Source of the DNA: CAYRTD01 sp964426915
GTDB taxonomy: Bacteria; Bacteroidota; Bacteroidia; Bacteroidales; GCA-2748055
Reading direction: 5' to 3'
Assembly (NCBI GenBank): GCA_964426915.1
Contig: CAYRTD010000053.1
Span: 1 to 23,492 of the forward strand
Length of the DNA: 23,492 nucleotides
Shown here: one piece after another, positions 1 to 6,933 of the stretch
Position numbering within the stretch: the stretch's first letter is position 1
Layout: each line of letters opens with the position of its first letter
Notes under the pieces: generated by a model
What the model saw: only the letters and a program-made list of their open reading frames with translations
Databases searched by the model: none
Told to the model about the DNA's origin: nothing
Position numbers and translations under genes: made by a program

Positions 1-52
1 ATTAGCTTCGCTGAGCTCACCGCCATTTGGCGGATTCGGTTATGATCCAGAC
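1..52 (-). repeat. Dispersed 52-bp repeat, copy 1 (left end)
   Basis: The first 52 bases are the exact reverse complement of the last 52 bases of the window (23441-23492). They match 5695-5746 with two mismatches, also in inverted orientation. The unit contains a small dyad, CCGCCA-TT-TGGCGG in this orientation, and the palindrome GAGCTC. It ends 33 bp before the ATG of the alcohol dehydrogenase gene. No open reading frame is evident in it. It is a dispersed intergenic repeat of unknown type, and because the window starts exactly on it, it probably marks a contig break. Confidence 0.9.
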
Positions 53-85
53 ACTCGACTCTATTAACAGACTAAATGATTGATC

Positions 86-1111
86 ATGAAAGCAATGCTT
101 TTAAATGGGATTCTGGACCTTACAAAAAACTCAAGTCCTCTTATACCAGAGGACATAGACATGCCTCAACCGGAAAAAGATGAAATACGGGTGAAAGTGT
201 CAGCTTGTGGCGTATGCCATACTGAACTGGATGAAATAGAGGGACGCACTCCTCCACCCCACTTTCCGGTGGTCCTGGGTCATCAGATTGTAGGCATAGT
301 TGACAGCCTGGGAGAGAATTCCGTGAAATTCAGGGAAGGAGACCGGGTAGGGATCGGGTGGATCTGGTCTTCCTGTGGAAAATGCATTTACTGTACTTCC
401 GGAAATGAAAATTTATGTCCGGAATTCAGGGCCACCGGCAGGGATGAAAATGGAGGATATGCCGAATACATGAAAATCCCTGAAAAATTTGCCAGTGCCA
501 TCCCTGAAGGCTTGAGCAATTCTGAAGCAGCTCCCCTTCTTTGTGCAGGAGCCATAGGATACCGGTCGGTTATGCTTTCCAAGATTAAAAATGGACAAAA
601 TCTCGGACTAACCGGATTTGGAGCCTCCGGACATCTCGTTCTGAAAATGGTTAAGGAAAAGTATCCAACTACAAATATTTTTGTTTTTGCCAGAAACCCG
701 AAAGAGAGAGAACACGCCAAAAAACTGGGAGCTGTATGGGCAGGTGAGTCTGAAGAAGCGTCGCCCGAAAAACTTCACAGTATAATCGACACTACCCCCG
801 TTTGGAAAACGGTTGTTGAAGCGATGAAAAATATTACTCCCGGAGGCAGATTGGTAATAAATGCTATCCGAAAAGAAACCGTAGACAAAAAGTACCTGTT
901 AAATCTTGATTATACCCGGGATCTATGGATGGAAAAAGAAATTAAAACGGTAGCAAATGTCTCCATAAGTGATATCCGCGATTTTCTTCAACTGGCAAAT
1001 GATATAAATATCAGACCGGATTATGAGGAATACAAATTAGAAGATGCCAATAAAGCCTTGCTTGAATTAAAGCAAGGTAAAATTCGTGGCTCCAAGGTTT
1101 TAATAATTTGA
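86..1111 (+). CDS. Zinc-dependent alcohol dehydrogenase (MDR superfamily)
   Basis: A 341-residue medium-chain alcohol dehydrogenase, expected to oxidise an alcohol or reduce an aldehyde with NAD(P) in the cytoplasm. The ATG at 86 is preferred; the frame stays open to a TTG at 80, but MKAMLL is the normal family start. Residues seen: catalytic zinc ligands C44, H66 and C153 (motifs GVCHT, GHQ and LLCAG); structural zinc cysteines C97, C100, C103 and C111; Rossmann glycines GFGASG at 177-182. The acidic residue that normally follows the zinc histidine (GHE) is Q67 here. The length is normal for bacterial ADHs. The gene stands alone between the left-end repeat and a small membrane protein gene. 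The family is clear, but the substrate cannot be read from the sequence, so no gene symbol is given. Confidence 0.93.
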   Translation: MKAMLLNGILDLTKNSSPLIPEDIDMPQPEKDEIRVKVSACGVCHTELDEIEGRTPPPHFPVVLGHQIVGIVDSLGENSVKFREGDRVGIGWIWSSCGKCIYCTSGNENLCPEFRATGRDENGGYAEYMKIPEKFASAIPEGLSNSEAAPLLCAGAIGYRSVMLSKIKNGQNLGLTGFGASGHLVLKMVKEKYPTTNIFVFARNPKEREHAKKLGAVWAGESEEASPEKLHSIIDTTPVWKTVVEAMKNITPGGRLVINAIRKETVDKKYLLNLDYTRDLWMEKEIKTVANVSISDIRDFLQLANDINIRPDYEEYKLEDANKALLELKQGKIRGSKVLII

Positions 1112-1158
1112 CATTTAAATTTTGTTCCTTCAAATACAAGATGCAGAATTTAGTGATA

Positions 1159-1389
1159 ATGAAAAATAAAATGGGACATTGGCTCATAATAACGGGCATC
1201 ATTTTACTAATAGCGGGTATAATTCTCCTTTACTTTCCCGGATTGATCAAATGGTTTGGAAATTTACCCGGTGATATAAATATCAGGAAGGAAGGAACCA
1301 GGATCTTTTTTCCGGTAACCTCACTGGTATTAATCAGCATAATACTCACCCTTATCGTAAATCTGATAAGATATCTAAAAAATCTTTAA
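1159..1389 (+). CDS. DUF2905-family small inner-membrane protein
   Basis: A 76-residue protein with two hydrophobic segments (about residues 8-25 and 50-70). Between them lies a short loop with FPGLIKWFGNLPGDINI and a basic KEGTRIFFP segment, the arrangement typical of DUF2905 proteins. The loop's glycine/proline-rich GNLPGDI element is the best family marker. The start is uncertain: in-frame ATGs lie at 1141, 1159 and 1171, and an unlikely TTG overlaps the upstream stop. I chose 1159 because it gives a short polar N-terminus ahead of the first membrane helix. It follows the ADH gene by 47 bp on the same strand, so co-transcription is possible. The function of the family is unknown. Confidence 0.8.
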   Translation: MKNKMGHWLIITGIILLIAGIILLYFPGLIKWFGNLPGDINIRKEGTRIFFPVTSLVLISIILTLIVNLIRYLKNL

Positions 1390-1468
1390 TCTTTACCAGT
1401 GACAAGTTTAATTATCTCCTTGATAATTAATTCCTTGTAATTATCCCTTTATGCACCCATATTCCCGA

Positions 1469-1523
1469 GGGTGGGGCTACTAATGGCAGATGCCGGAACC
1501 CGAAGATACGGCGTTCTGCTTCT
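1469..1523 (+). repeat. 55-bp direct repeat, copy A (left of gap)
   Basis: This 55-bp block is identical to 1624-1678 and abuts the N run. It starts GGGTGGGGCTACTAATGG and ends at the first N. An identical sequence at both edges of a gap is either one sequence duplicated by the assembler or the boundary of a tandem or dispersed repeat. Confidence 0.9.
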
Positions 1524-1623
1524 NNNNNNNNNNNNNNNNNNNNNNNNNNNNNNNNNNNNNNNNNNNNNNNNNNNNNNNNNNNNNNNNNNNNNNNNNNNNN
1601 NNNNNNNNNNNNNNNNNNNNNNN
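1524..1623. other. Assembly gap (100 N)
   Basis: Exactly 100 undetermined bases, a conventional placeholder length for a scaffold gap of unknown size. The true distance between 1523 and 1624 is not known and could even be negative, since the two flanks are the same 55 bases. Confidence 0.98.
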
Positions 1624-1678
1624 GGGTGGGGCTACTAATGGCAGATGCCGGAACCCGAAGATACGGCGTTCTGCTTCT
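1624..1678 (+). repeat. 55-bp direct repeat, copy B (right of gap), with imperfect hairpin
   Basis: Identical to 1469-1523. Together with its right flank it can form an imperfect stem-loop at 1650-1688: GGAACCCGAAG pairs with CTTCTTGGGGTTTCC, with bulges. This suggests a structured intergenic repeat. No coding potential is evident. Confidence 0.85.
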
Positions 1679-1926
1679 TGGGGTTTCCAAGGGTACAGAT
1701 ATATTAAAAAGGTCGACCTTTGTTAAAAAAGGATAAAATAGCTTCTGCAACATATTAGCAATGCATTTATGTGAATAATACAGGTAAACCCACTCCGAAA
1801 AGTGTTCCTTTATATTTTATCAAAACACCTTCCCTTATGCCTTTTTTATTCATAAAAAGTCTAAATAACACTCGAAAATCATTTTTCCATCGGATAAATA
1901 TTCAAAATTTCAGAACTTAGAAAAGT

Positions 1927-1934
1927 TATTTTTG
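1927..1934 (+). promoter_or_regulatory. Possible Bacteroidota -7 promoter element for cydAB
   Basis: TATTTTTG fits the Bacteroidota -7 consensus TAnnTTTG and lies 34 bases before the cydA ATG. No clear -33 TTTG is seen about 20 bases upstream, so this is weak. AT-rich leaders give such matches by chance. Confidence 0.25.
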
Positions 1935-1968
1935 GAATTTTCTTATTCGATAATTAAATGTAACCATC

Positions 1969-3363
1969 ATGGATGTTGAATTTCTCTCCCGACTTCAATT
2001 TGCCTTTACCATCAGTTTTCATTATATCTATCCTCCCCTTACCATTGGTATGGGTTTGATAATGGTAATAATGGAAGGCCTCTTTCTCAAAACCGGTGAA
2101 AAGATCTACGAAACCATGGCCAGATTCTGGACAAGGATATTTGCACTGACTTTCGGAATTGGTGTTGCCACAGGGATTGTCATGGAATTTGAATTCGGAA
2201 CCAATTGGGCAGCATATTCACGCTATGTTGGAGATGTTTTTGGAAGTGCACTGGCAGCAGAGGGAATTTTTGCCTTTGCCCTTGAAAGCGGTTTTCTCGG
2301 AGTGCTGCTTTTTGGCTGGAACAAGGTAAGTCCGAAAGTCCATTTCATTGCCACCTTAGGAGTCTTCCTCGGATCTATGTTTTCTGCAATCTGGATTGTT
2401 GTAGCCAATAGCTGGATGCAAACTCCTACCGGATATCATATTGTTGGTGAAGGAATGAATGCCCGTGCCGAGATTACAGATTTCTGGGCAATGGTATTCA
2501 ACCCTTCTTCTGTTGACCGTCTTCTTCATGTGTGGGTGGGGGCTTTTCTCGCCGGAGCTTTCTTAATTATAAGTGTTCATGCCTATTATTTATTGAAAAA
2601 CCGTTATGTAGAACTCTCACACCGTGCCCTTAAAATCGCTTTGATGGTGGCCACTATTTCGGCACTTGCACAACTGGCTATCGGTCACAAATCAGCTGAT
2701 GGTGTCGCAGAAAATCAACCTCCTAAACTTGCCGCCTTTGAAGGACATTTTGAAAAGGAAGGCCCGGCAGATTTATACATCATGGGTTGGGTGAATAAAG
2801 AAAAAGAAGAAGTAAAAGGCATAAAGATCCCGGGAGGCTTAAGCTTTCTTGTCCACTGGGACGCCAAAGAATCCGTACCCGGATTACGTGCATTTCCTGA
2901 AAATGAAAGACCGGGAGCTCTCAATGCGATTTTTCAGTTTTACCATATTATGGTAGCACTAGGGCTCCTGTTTATTGCCATAACCTTATTCGGGACCCTG
3001 CAATGGTGGAGAGGAAAGATTTTCACACATCGCTGGTTTTTATGGCTTCTGGTATTTGCTGTTCTTTTGCCTCAACTCGCTAATCAGTTTGGATGGTTTG
3101 CCGCGGAGATGGGTCGCCAGCCCTGGCTGGTTTACGGACATTTAAGAACAGTCGACGGACTATCCGAATCGGTGGTAGCCAGCCAGGTATTATTTTCATT
3201 GATATTTTTTACGATTATTTACGCTGTGCTTTTCATGCTATTCATATACCTCCTTGACAGAAAGATCAAAAAAGGTCCCTACGATGAAAGTGATATTGAA
3301 GACAGGGTGCTGTTAAAAGATATAGCTAACCAGTTTGAACAGAATCCAAAATTAAAAATTTAA
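1969..3363 (+). CDS. cydA: Cytochrome bd quinol oxidase subunit I
   Basis: A 464-residue integral membrane protein, the haem-bearing subunit of cytochrome bd. This oxidase oxidises quinol and reduces O2 to water with high affinity. Residues expected from the E. coli enzyme are visible: H18 (haem b595 ligand), E98 and E106 in AAEGIFAFALES, H187 and M381 (haem b558 ligands), and GRQPW at 382-386. The quinol-site loop carries K253 and E258 in PPKLAAFEG. At 464 residues against about 520 in E. coli, the Q-loop is the short type. The ATG at 1969 gives the usual MDVEFLSRLQFAF N-terminus. cydB follows after 5 bp, so the two form an operon. No cydX-type small subunit is evident between or after them. 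Confidence 0.97.
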   Translation: MDVEFLSRLQFAFTISFHYIYPPLTIGMGLIMVIMEGLFLKTGEKIYETMARFWTRIFALTFGIGVATGIVMEFEFGTNWAAYSRYVGDVFGSALAAEGIFAFALESGFLGVLLFGWNKVSPKVHFIATLGVFLGSMFSAIWIVVANSWMQTPTGYHIVGEGMNARAEITDFWAMVFNPSSVDRLLHVWVGAFLAGAFLIISVHAYYLLKNRYVELSHRALKIALMVATISALAQLAIGHKSADGVAENQPPKLAAFEGHFEKEGPADLYIMGWVNKEKEEVKGIKIPGGLSFLVHWDAKESVPGLRAFPENERPGALNAIFQFYHIMVALGLLFIAITLFGTLQWWRGKIFTHRWFLWLLVFAVLLPQLANQFGWFAAEMGRQPWLVYGHLRTVDGLSESVVASQVLFSLIFFTIIYAVLFMLFIYLLDRKIKKGPYDESDIEDRVLLKDIANQFEQNPKLKI

Positions 3364-3368
3364 CTATT

Positions 3369-4400
3369 ATGACATTTCTTGGTATTGATTATCCAACCTT
3401 GTGGTTTCTGGTCGTGGGAGCATTATTTTCCGGTTATGCCATCCTTGATGGCTTTGATCTTGGGGCCGGGGCCTGGCATCTTTTCTTTGAAGATGATAAA
3501 AGCAGAAGAGTCGCCTTAAATGCAGTAGGTCCGGTATGGGATGGAAACGAGGTGTGGCTGGTAATCGGCGGTGGTGCCTTATTTGCGGGATTTCCCGAAG
3601 CTTATGCAACCTTGTTCTCTGCCATGTATATACCCTTTATTTTATTCCTCGGATTCTTAATTTTCCGTGCAGTATCCATTGAATTCAGGGGCAAGGAACC
3701 TATGAAATGGTGGAGAAATCTATGGGACATTTCCTATAGTTTGTCCAGCGCAATGCTGGCATTCCTACTGGGCGTCGTTCTGGGAAATATCCTGATTGGA
3801 ATGAGCCTGAATGAAAATTATGTTTTCACCGGAAATTGGCTGGAATTTCTCAATCCTTATTCAATTGCAGTGGGCTTTACCAGCCTTTTTCTGTTTATGG
3901 TTCACGGAGCCATTTATCTTACTATGAAAACAGAAGGACAACTGTTTAAGAAAATTACCCGCTTATTAAGAATATCAATTCTTTTATTTATAAGCACCTT
4001 CATCATAGTAACAATTATTACAATTACATCTTTCCCCCACCTTACAGATAAATTCAGGTCAGATCCTTTGTTATTTGCAGTACCCTTACTTGCTTTTCTA
4101 AGTATTGCAAATGTACCCAGACTGGCAAGCAAAGGGAAGTATTTGCATTCATTTATTTTCTCTGCACTGTCTATTAGTTTCCTTCTTATCCTGGTGGCCA
4201 TCGAACTGTTCCCGGTTATTCTGTTATCGACTACCGACAAAGCAAACAGCCTTACAGTCTATAATGCAGCCTCTTCAGATAAAGCTTTGGGGATTATGCT
4301 GACAATTACGGCAATCGGACTTCCCCTGGTTATTGGTTATACAATATTTGTGTACCGAACCTTCTGGGGTAAGGTAAGACTGGATGATACCAGTTATTAG
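3369..4400 (+). CDS. cydB: Cytochrome bd quinol oxidase subunit II
   Basis: A 343-residue multi-pass membrane protein, partner of CydA in the bd oxidase. The N-terminal region has the family signature GYAILDGFDLGAGAWHL (22-38) and the strongly conserved GPVWDGNEVWLV (54-65). Eight to nine hydrophobic segments follow, with less conserved C-terminal helices, as is usual for CydB. The length is close to the family norm of 340-380. The ATG lies 5 bp after the cydA stop, which indicates translational coupling. No further gene follows for 441 bp, so cydAB is probably a two-gene operon. cydCD assembly genes are not in the window. Confidence 0.96.
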   Translation: MTFLGIDYPTLWFLVVGALFSGYAILDGFDLGAGAWHLFFEDDKSRRVALNAVGPVWDGNEVWLVIGGGALFAGFPEAYATLFSAMYIPFILFLGFLIFRAVSIEFRGKEPMKWWRNLWDISYSLSSAMLAFLLGVVLGNILIGMSLNENYVFTGNWLEFLNPYSIAVGFTSLFLFMVHGAIYLTMKTEGQLFKKITRLLRISILLFISTFIIVTIITITSFPHLTDKFRSDPLLFAVPLLAFLSIANVPRLASKGKYLHSFIFSALSISFLLILVAIELFPVILLSTTDKANSLTVYNAASSDKALGIMLTITAIGLPLVIGYTIFVYRTFWGKVRLDDTSY

Positions 4401-4841
4401 AAGTGTTTGTCCCTAATGTCCGAAATACTCATTCAGTGTTAAATTTAAATGGTATTCGTGACCGCGTTCGCGTAAAGCTTTCCGCGAGCGCTGAAGCTCC
4501 TCTACGGAGGCGCTAGGCGCCTACGCTAAAGCTTCAGCGGCAGCGTGCGGTTGCGAAGCTCGTTATCACTCGGTTCTACGTTATGCTTAACCTAAAAATG
4601 ACCGATCCGCCCCGGACAGTCTCAACTTTTTCCGGTTTTTGACGCAACAGCTAAAGCAGGGGCGCCCATCTGCTCCCTTCAGCCGCCGAAAGCTTGCTTG
4701 AAGGCGCAGCACAAAGCTTCTACACTCGTGGAAGCTAAGGCAACACGCAGTCACAAAACTGCCATATTTTGATGTGAAATTTTAGTATTTTAGGATTAGG
4801 TTGTATATTTATATTGGTTTTAAATTTCCTTCAAATAAGAG
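4401..4841. other. Long intergenic stretch with GC-rich, hairpin-rich block
   Basis: This 441-bp stretch between cydB and the hydrolase gene has no convincing reading frame. Its core is much richer in GC than its surroundings: 68 of 110 bases at 4451-4560 by hand count. It is packed with short inverted repeats and holds four copies of AAAGCTT (4474, 4528, 4689 and 4713). The last 80 bases are AT-rich and should hold the promoter of the hydrolase gene. Possible explanations are a structured RNA, a relic of a mobile or repeat element, or a composite of repeat units. Confidence 0.7.
4463..4539 (+). repeat. Nested inverted repeats (cruciform or RNA-fold candidate)
   Basis: Several perfect dyads lie in 77 bases. 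CGCG-TT-CGCG is at 4463-4472. CGCTGAAGCT at 4489-4498 pairs with AGCTTCAGCG at 4530-4539. Inside that outer 10-bp stem are CCTC-TACG-GAGG (4499-4510), which as RNA would be a UACG-closed tetraloop hairpin, and GGCGC-TAG-GCGCC (4509-4521), which overlaps it by two bases. The two inner stems are therefore partly alternatives. No run of T follows, so it is not a textbook intrinsic terminator for cydAB. Confidence 0.65.
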
Positions 4842-5693
4842 ATGAAAGAAAAAGAGTTATACAAAAAATCCACTAAAGCCCAAACTGATACTGAACATAA
4901 AGTACTTAAGCAAGGCGGATATACTATTCATTATTACCTCACGGGAGATCCTGGAAATCCACCCCTCGTGTTTTTACATCCGGCCTTTGCGGATCATCGC
5001 TGCTTTGATAAACAAATTGACTATTTCTCGGACAAATTCCGGGTAATAAGCCTTGACATGATGGGACATGGATTATCTAAAGTCAGGAGATCAAAAGATA
5101 AAATTGACCAGTCCGTGCACCATATAGAACGAATACTTCATTCAGAGGGATATGAAAAAGCCCATCTTGCCGGCGTATCAATGGGATCTCTTATTGCGCA
5201 GTATTTTGCTTTGAATTTTGCCGGGATGGTTTTATCTCTCACAAGTGTTGGGGCTTATAATATAAATTCTGATAACAGAGAAGTACTAAAGGCCCAGCGG
5301 GTAGAAAATTTTAAATGGATTTGGAAGGCTATGGTCTCAATGAAGACTTTTCGGTGGTACGTTGCCAGTGTCTCTGTTCGCAGAATAGAAGAAAAGATAC
5401 GTTATTATGAAATGGCTCAATTATTTACAAGAAGATCTTTCAGCGTGATGTCTGGTCTTGGGAAAATTTTGCAAAAACGGGACGATATAATAAAACAATA
5501 TCCCATCTTAATATTATCCGGGGAACACGATACAGAACTTGCACAGAAAGTAAGTAAAAAATGGCATGAATCAGAATCCGGTAGTGAATTCCACATAATT
5601 CCTAATGCAGGCCATTGTGCAAATATGGATAAATCAGAAGATTTCAATAGAATCCTTATGGATTTTCTAATGAAAGATCAAAAATCTAAATAG
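4842..5693 (+). CDS. Alpha/beta-hydrolase fold protein
   Basis: A 283-residue soluble alpha/beta hydrolase with a complete-looking catalytic set. The nucleophile elbow GVSMG carries S113. The oxyanion region is FLHPAFAD (44-51), followed by LDMMGHG (71-77). The probable acid is D230 in LILSGEHD, and the histidine is H258 in NAGHC. A helical cap of about 80 residues (roughly 130-210) sits between the nucleophile and the acid. There is no signal peptide, so it is probably cytoplasmic. The ATG at 4842 is preceded directly by AAGAG. The gene stands alone, with a structured non-coding stretch upstream and a dispersed repeat beginning one base after its stop. It could be an esterase, a lactonase or a C-C hydrolase; the substrate cannot be inferred. 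Confidence 0.88.
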   Translation: MKEKELYKKSTKAQTDTEHKVLKQGGYTIHYYLTGDPGNPPLVFLHPAFADHRCFDKQIDYFSDKFRVISLDMMGHGLSKVRRSKDKIDQSVHHIERILHSEGYEKAHLAGVSMGSLIAQYFALNFAGMVLSLTSVGAYNINSDNREVLKAQRVENFKWIWKAMVSMKTFRWYVASVSVRRIEEKIRYYEMAQLFTRRSFSVMSGLGKILQKRDDIIKQYPILILSGEHDTELAQKVSKKWHESESGSEFHIIPNAGHCANMDKSEDFNRILMDFLMKDQKSK

Positions 5694-5694
5694 T

Positions 5695-5746
5695 GTATGG
5701 ATCATAACCGAATCCGCCAAATGGCGGTCAGCTCAGCGAAGCTAAT
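5695..5746 (+). repeat. Dispersed 52-bp repeat, copy 2 (internal)
   Basis: Two mismatches (A at 5697 for C, C at 5728 for G) separate this copy from the right-end copy at 23441-23492. The dyad CCGCCA-AA-TGGCGG is intact. It starts one base after the TAG stop of the upstream hydrolase gene, exactly as the right-end copy starts one base after the TAG stop of glgX. Confidence 0.9.
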
Positions 5747-5936
5747 GTTCGGGATCTGCCTGAAAAAAATCAATATTTCATGCGTTTTTTAATCCTGCTT
5801 TTACATTTCTTTTTCTTCAGGGGAAAAACTTTATCTTTAGGAATTCATAAAAATTTTAGGTTATTATTCACTTCAAAATCATCAAATACATGGTATTTCT
5901 TTTGTTAGAAAATACCGGACATTAAAAAGCGGTTTC

Positions 5937-5957
5937 TCCCGGACAATAATTCCGGGA
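5937..5957 (+). promoter_or_regulatory. Perfect 7-bp stem-loop in leader of sulfotransferase-like gene
   Basis: TCCCGGA at 5937-5943 pairs perfectly with TCCGGGA at 5951-5957 around a 7-base loop, CAATAAT. It ends 38 bases before the ATG at 5996. It could be an operator or a 5'-UTR hairpin. No T-run follows, so it is unlikely to be a terminator. Confidence 0.4.
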
Positions 5958-5995
5958 TTCTTGAACCTTAATCCGATACTTCTTCAAGGATCTGT

Positions 5996-6688
5996 ATGAA
6001 AGAAAGAAAAAAAAGAAAATACCATTACAAAATGAAACCCAAGATCATTGGGGTCGGCTTCCAGAAGACCGGAACGTCTACACTTAGAGAAGCGCTGAAA
6101 ATATTAGGTTATACAGTTAAAGATACAAGTTCCCGCCCAATTATTCCCATAATAAAAGGAAATTACGGCAAAGTTTTGCGGATGATCAAAAACTACGATG
6201 CCATAGAAGACACCCCATGGTATATGATCTATAAAGAACTGGATGCATTAATCCCGGGATCGAAGTTCATCCTTACCATAAGGGATGAAGAATCCTGGTA
6301 TAAAAGTGTAAGCAGGCAAATAGGCGATCTGAGAAGCCCCCAGCTTGAATGGATCTACGGAAGAGGAAAAGGACTTCCCAAAGATGATAAGGCAAACACC
6401 ATTCAGGTATATTCCGACCACAATAAAGAAGTCATGGAGTATTTCAAAGACCGTCCTGAGGATCTGTTGGTTCTCGACTTTACAAAGGGTGATAAATGGG
6501 AAAAACTATGCGCCTTTCTAAACAAGGAAGTTCCTGCTGTAGCTTTTCCCCATGCCAATAAAACGAAAAAGTCACAAAGCACTGAATTAAACTTACGGTT
6601 AAAATTCAAATATCTGAGAAAAAGAATAAGAAATAATCTCAAAATGAAGTATATGGATCTGATGGGGTATTGGCCGGATAAATATTGA
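5996..6688 (+). CDS. P-loop sulfotransferase-like protein
   Basis: A 230-residue protein resembling PAPS-dependent sulfotransferases of the Sulfotransfer_4 type. The 5'-phosphosulfate loop is GVGFQKTGTSTL (19-30) with K24. The 3'-phosphate motif is FILTIRDEESWYKSV (91-105) with R96 and S104. The acceptor-side region has AIEDTPWY (69-76). A conserved-looking FPHANKTKKS lies near 188-197, and the last 35 residues are strongly basic. The ATG at 5996 is supported by AAGGA at 5986-5990; an alternative ATG at 6032 would remove a Lys/Arg-rich 12-residue leader. There is no signal peptide. The acceptor (glycan, lipid or small molecule) is unknown, and no PAPS-synthesis or glycan genes are adjacent. 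The catalytic activity is inferred from the fold motifs alone. Confidence 0.8.
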   Translation: MKERKKRKYHYKMKPKIIGVGFQKTGTSTLREALKILGYTVKDTSSRPIIPIIKGNYGKVLRMIKNYDAIEDTPWYMIYKELDALIPGSKFILTIRDEESWYKSVSRQIGDLRSPQLEWIYGRGKGLPKDDKANTIQVYSDHNKEVMEYFKDRPEDLLVLDFTKGDKWEKLCAFLNKEVPAVAFPHANKTKKSQSTELNLRLKFKYLRKRIRNNLKMKYMDLMGYWPDKY

Positions 6689-6866
6689 GTGAATATTCTT
6701 CAAAAGATCTCCACCCCTAACAGTTTTGTATGTAACCCAAAACTAAAATAATATTTTTCAGACATCCTCATTTTAAGTTACACAGCATTCCCTGAAACAA
6801 GCAGTAAATCCGATGTGCTATCAGGTTAAGTATCTGACAATCTGTGTCTCATATGTTTCTTGTTAT

Positions 6867-6900
6867 TTTGGTATACTATTTGATTTGGTATACTATTTGA
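6867..6900 (+). repeat. 17-bp perfect tandem duplication in promoter region
   Basis: TTTGGTATACTATTTGA occurs twice head to tail (6867-6883 and 6884-6900), ending 33 bases before the ATG at 6934. The duplication places a TTTG (-33-like, 6867-6870) about 20 bases ahead of TACTATTTG (6891-6899). The latter resembles the Bacteroidota -7 element TAnnTTTG with one extra base. It is probably part of the promoter of the DUF4251 gene. Confidence 0.6.
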
Positions 6901-6933
6901 AATAAGTAATACAGAACATATAAAAACATAGAT

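Larger units (their letters stand above)
1390..1968. other. Intergenic stretch with assembly gap, no gene seen
   Basis: This 579-base stretch lies between the DUF2905 gene and cydA. It holds a 55-bp sequence present twice (1469-1523 and 1624-1678) on either side of 100 N. The remaining AT-rich leader of cydA (about 1690-1968) has one weak promoter-like motif. Reading frames running through the N block are artefacts. Nothing else recognisable is present. Confidence 0.75.
5694..5995. other. Intergenic stretch with repeat copy and hairpin
   Basis: This 302-bp stretch lies between the hydrolase and sulfotransferase-like genes. Its left end is repeat copy 2 (5695-5746). A perfect 7-bp hairpin lies at 5937-5957, and an AAGGA ribosome-binding site lies at 5986-5990. 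The rest is AT-rich and shows no gene. Confidence 0.75.

Noticed and set aside
1108..1158. Longer start of the DUF2905 protein at a TTG or at ATG 1141
   Set aside because: The TTG overlaps the ADH stop and adds a Phe/Lys-rich leader unlike the family. ATG 1141 cannot be excluded but 1159 gives the better N-terminus.
1427..1753. Open frames on both strands running through the repeat and the N gap
   Set aside because: They exist only because N codons are not stops. The sequence is a 55-bp repeat plus 100 unknown bases, with no recognisable protein.
4463..4539. Intrinsic terminator for cydAB
   Set aside because: The hairpins are strong but no T-run follows any of the stems.
4438..4591. Integron attC-like site between cydB and the hydrolase (GTTAAAT and GCTTAAC ends)
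   Set aside because: The two heptamers are in the wrong order for an attC site (GTTRRRY first, RYYYAAC last on either strand), and no integrase or cassette array is visible.
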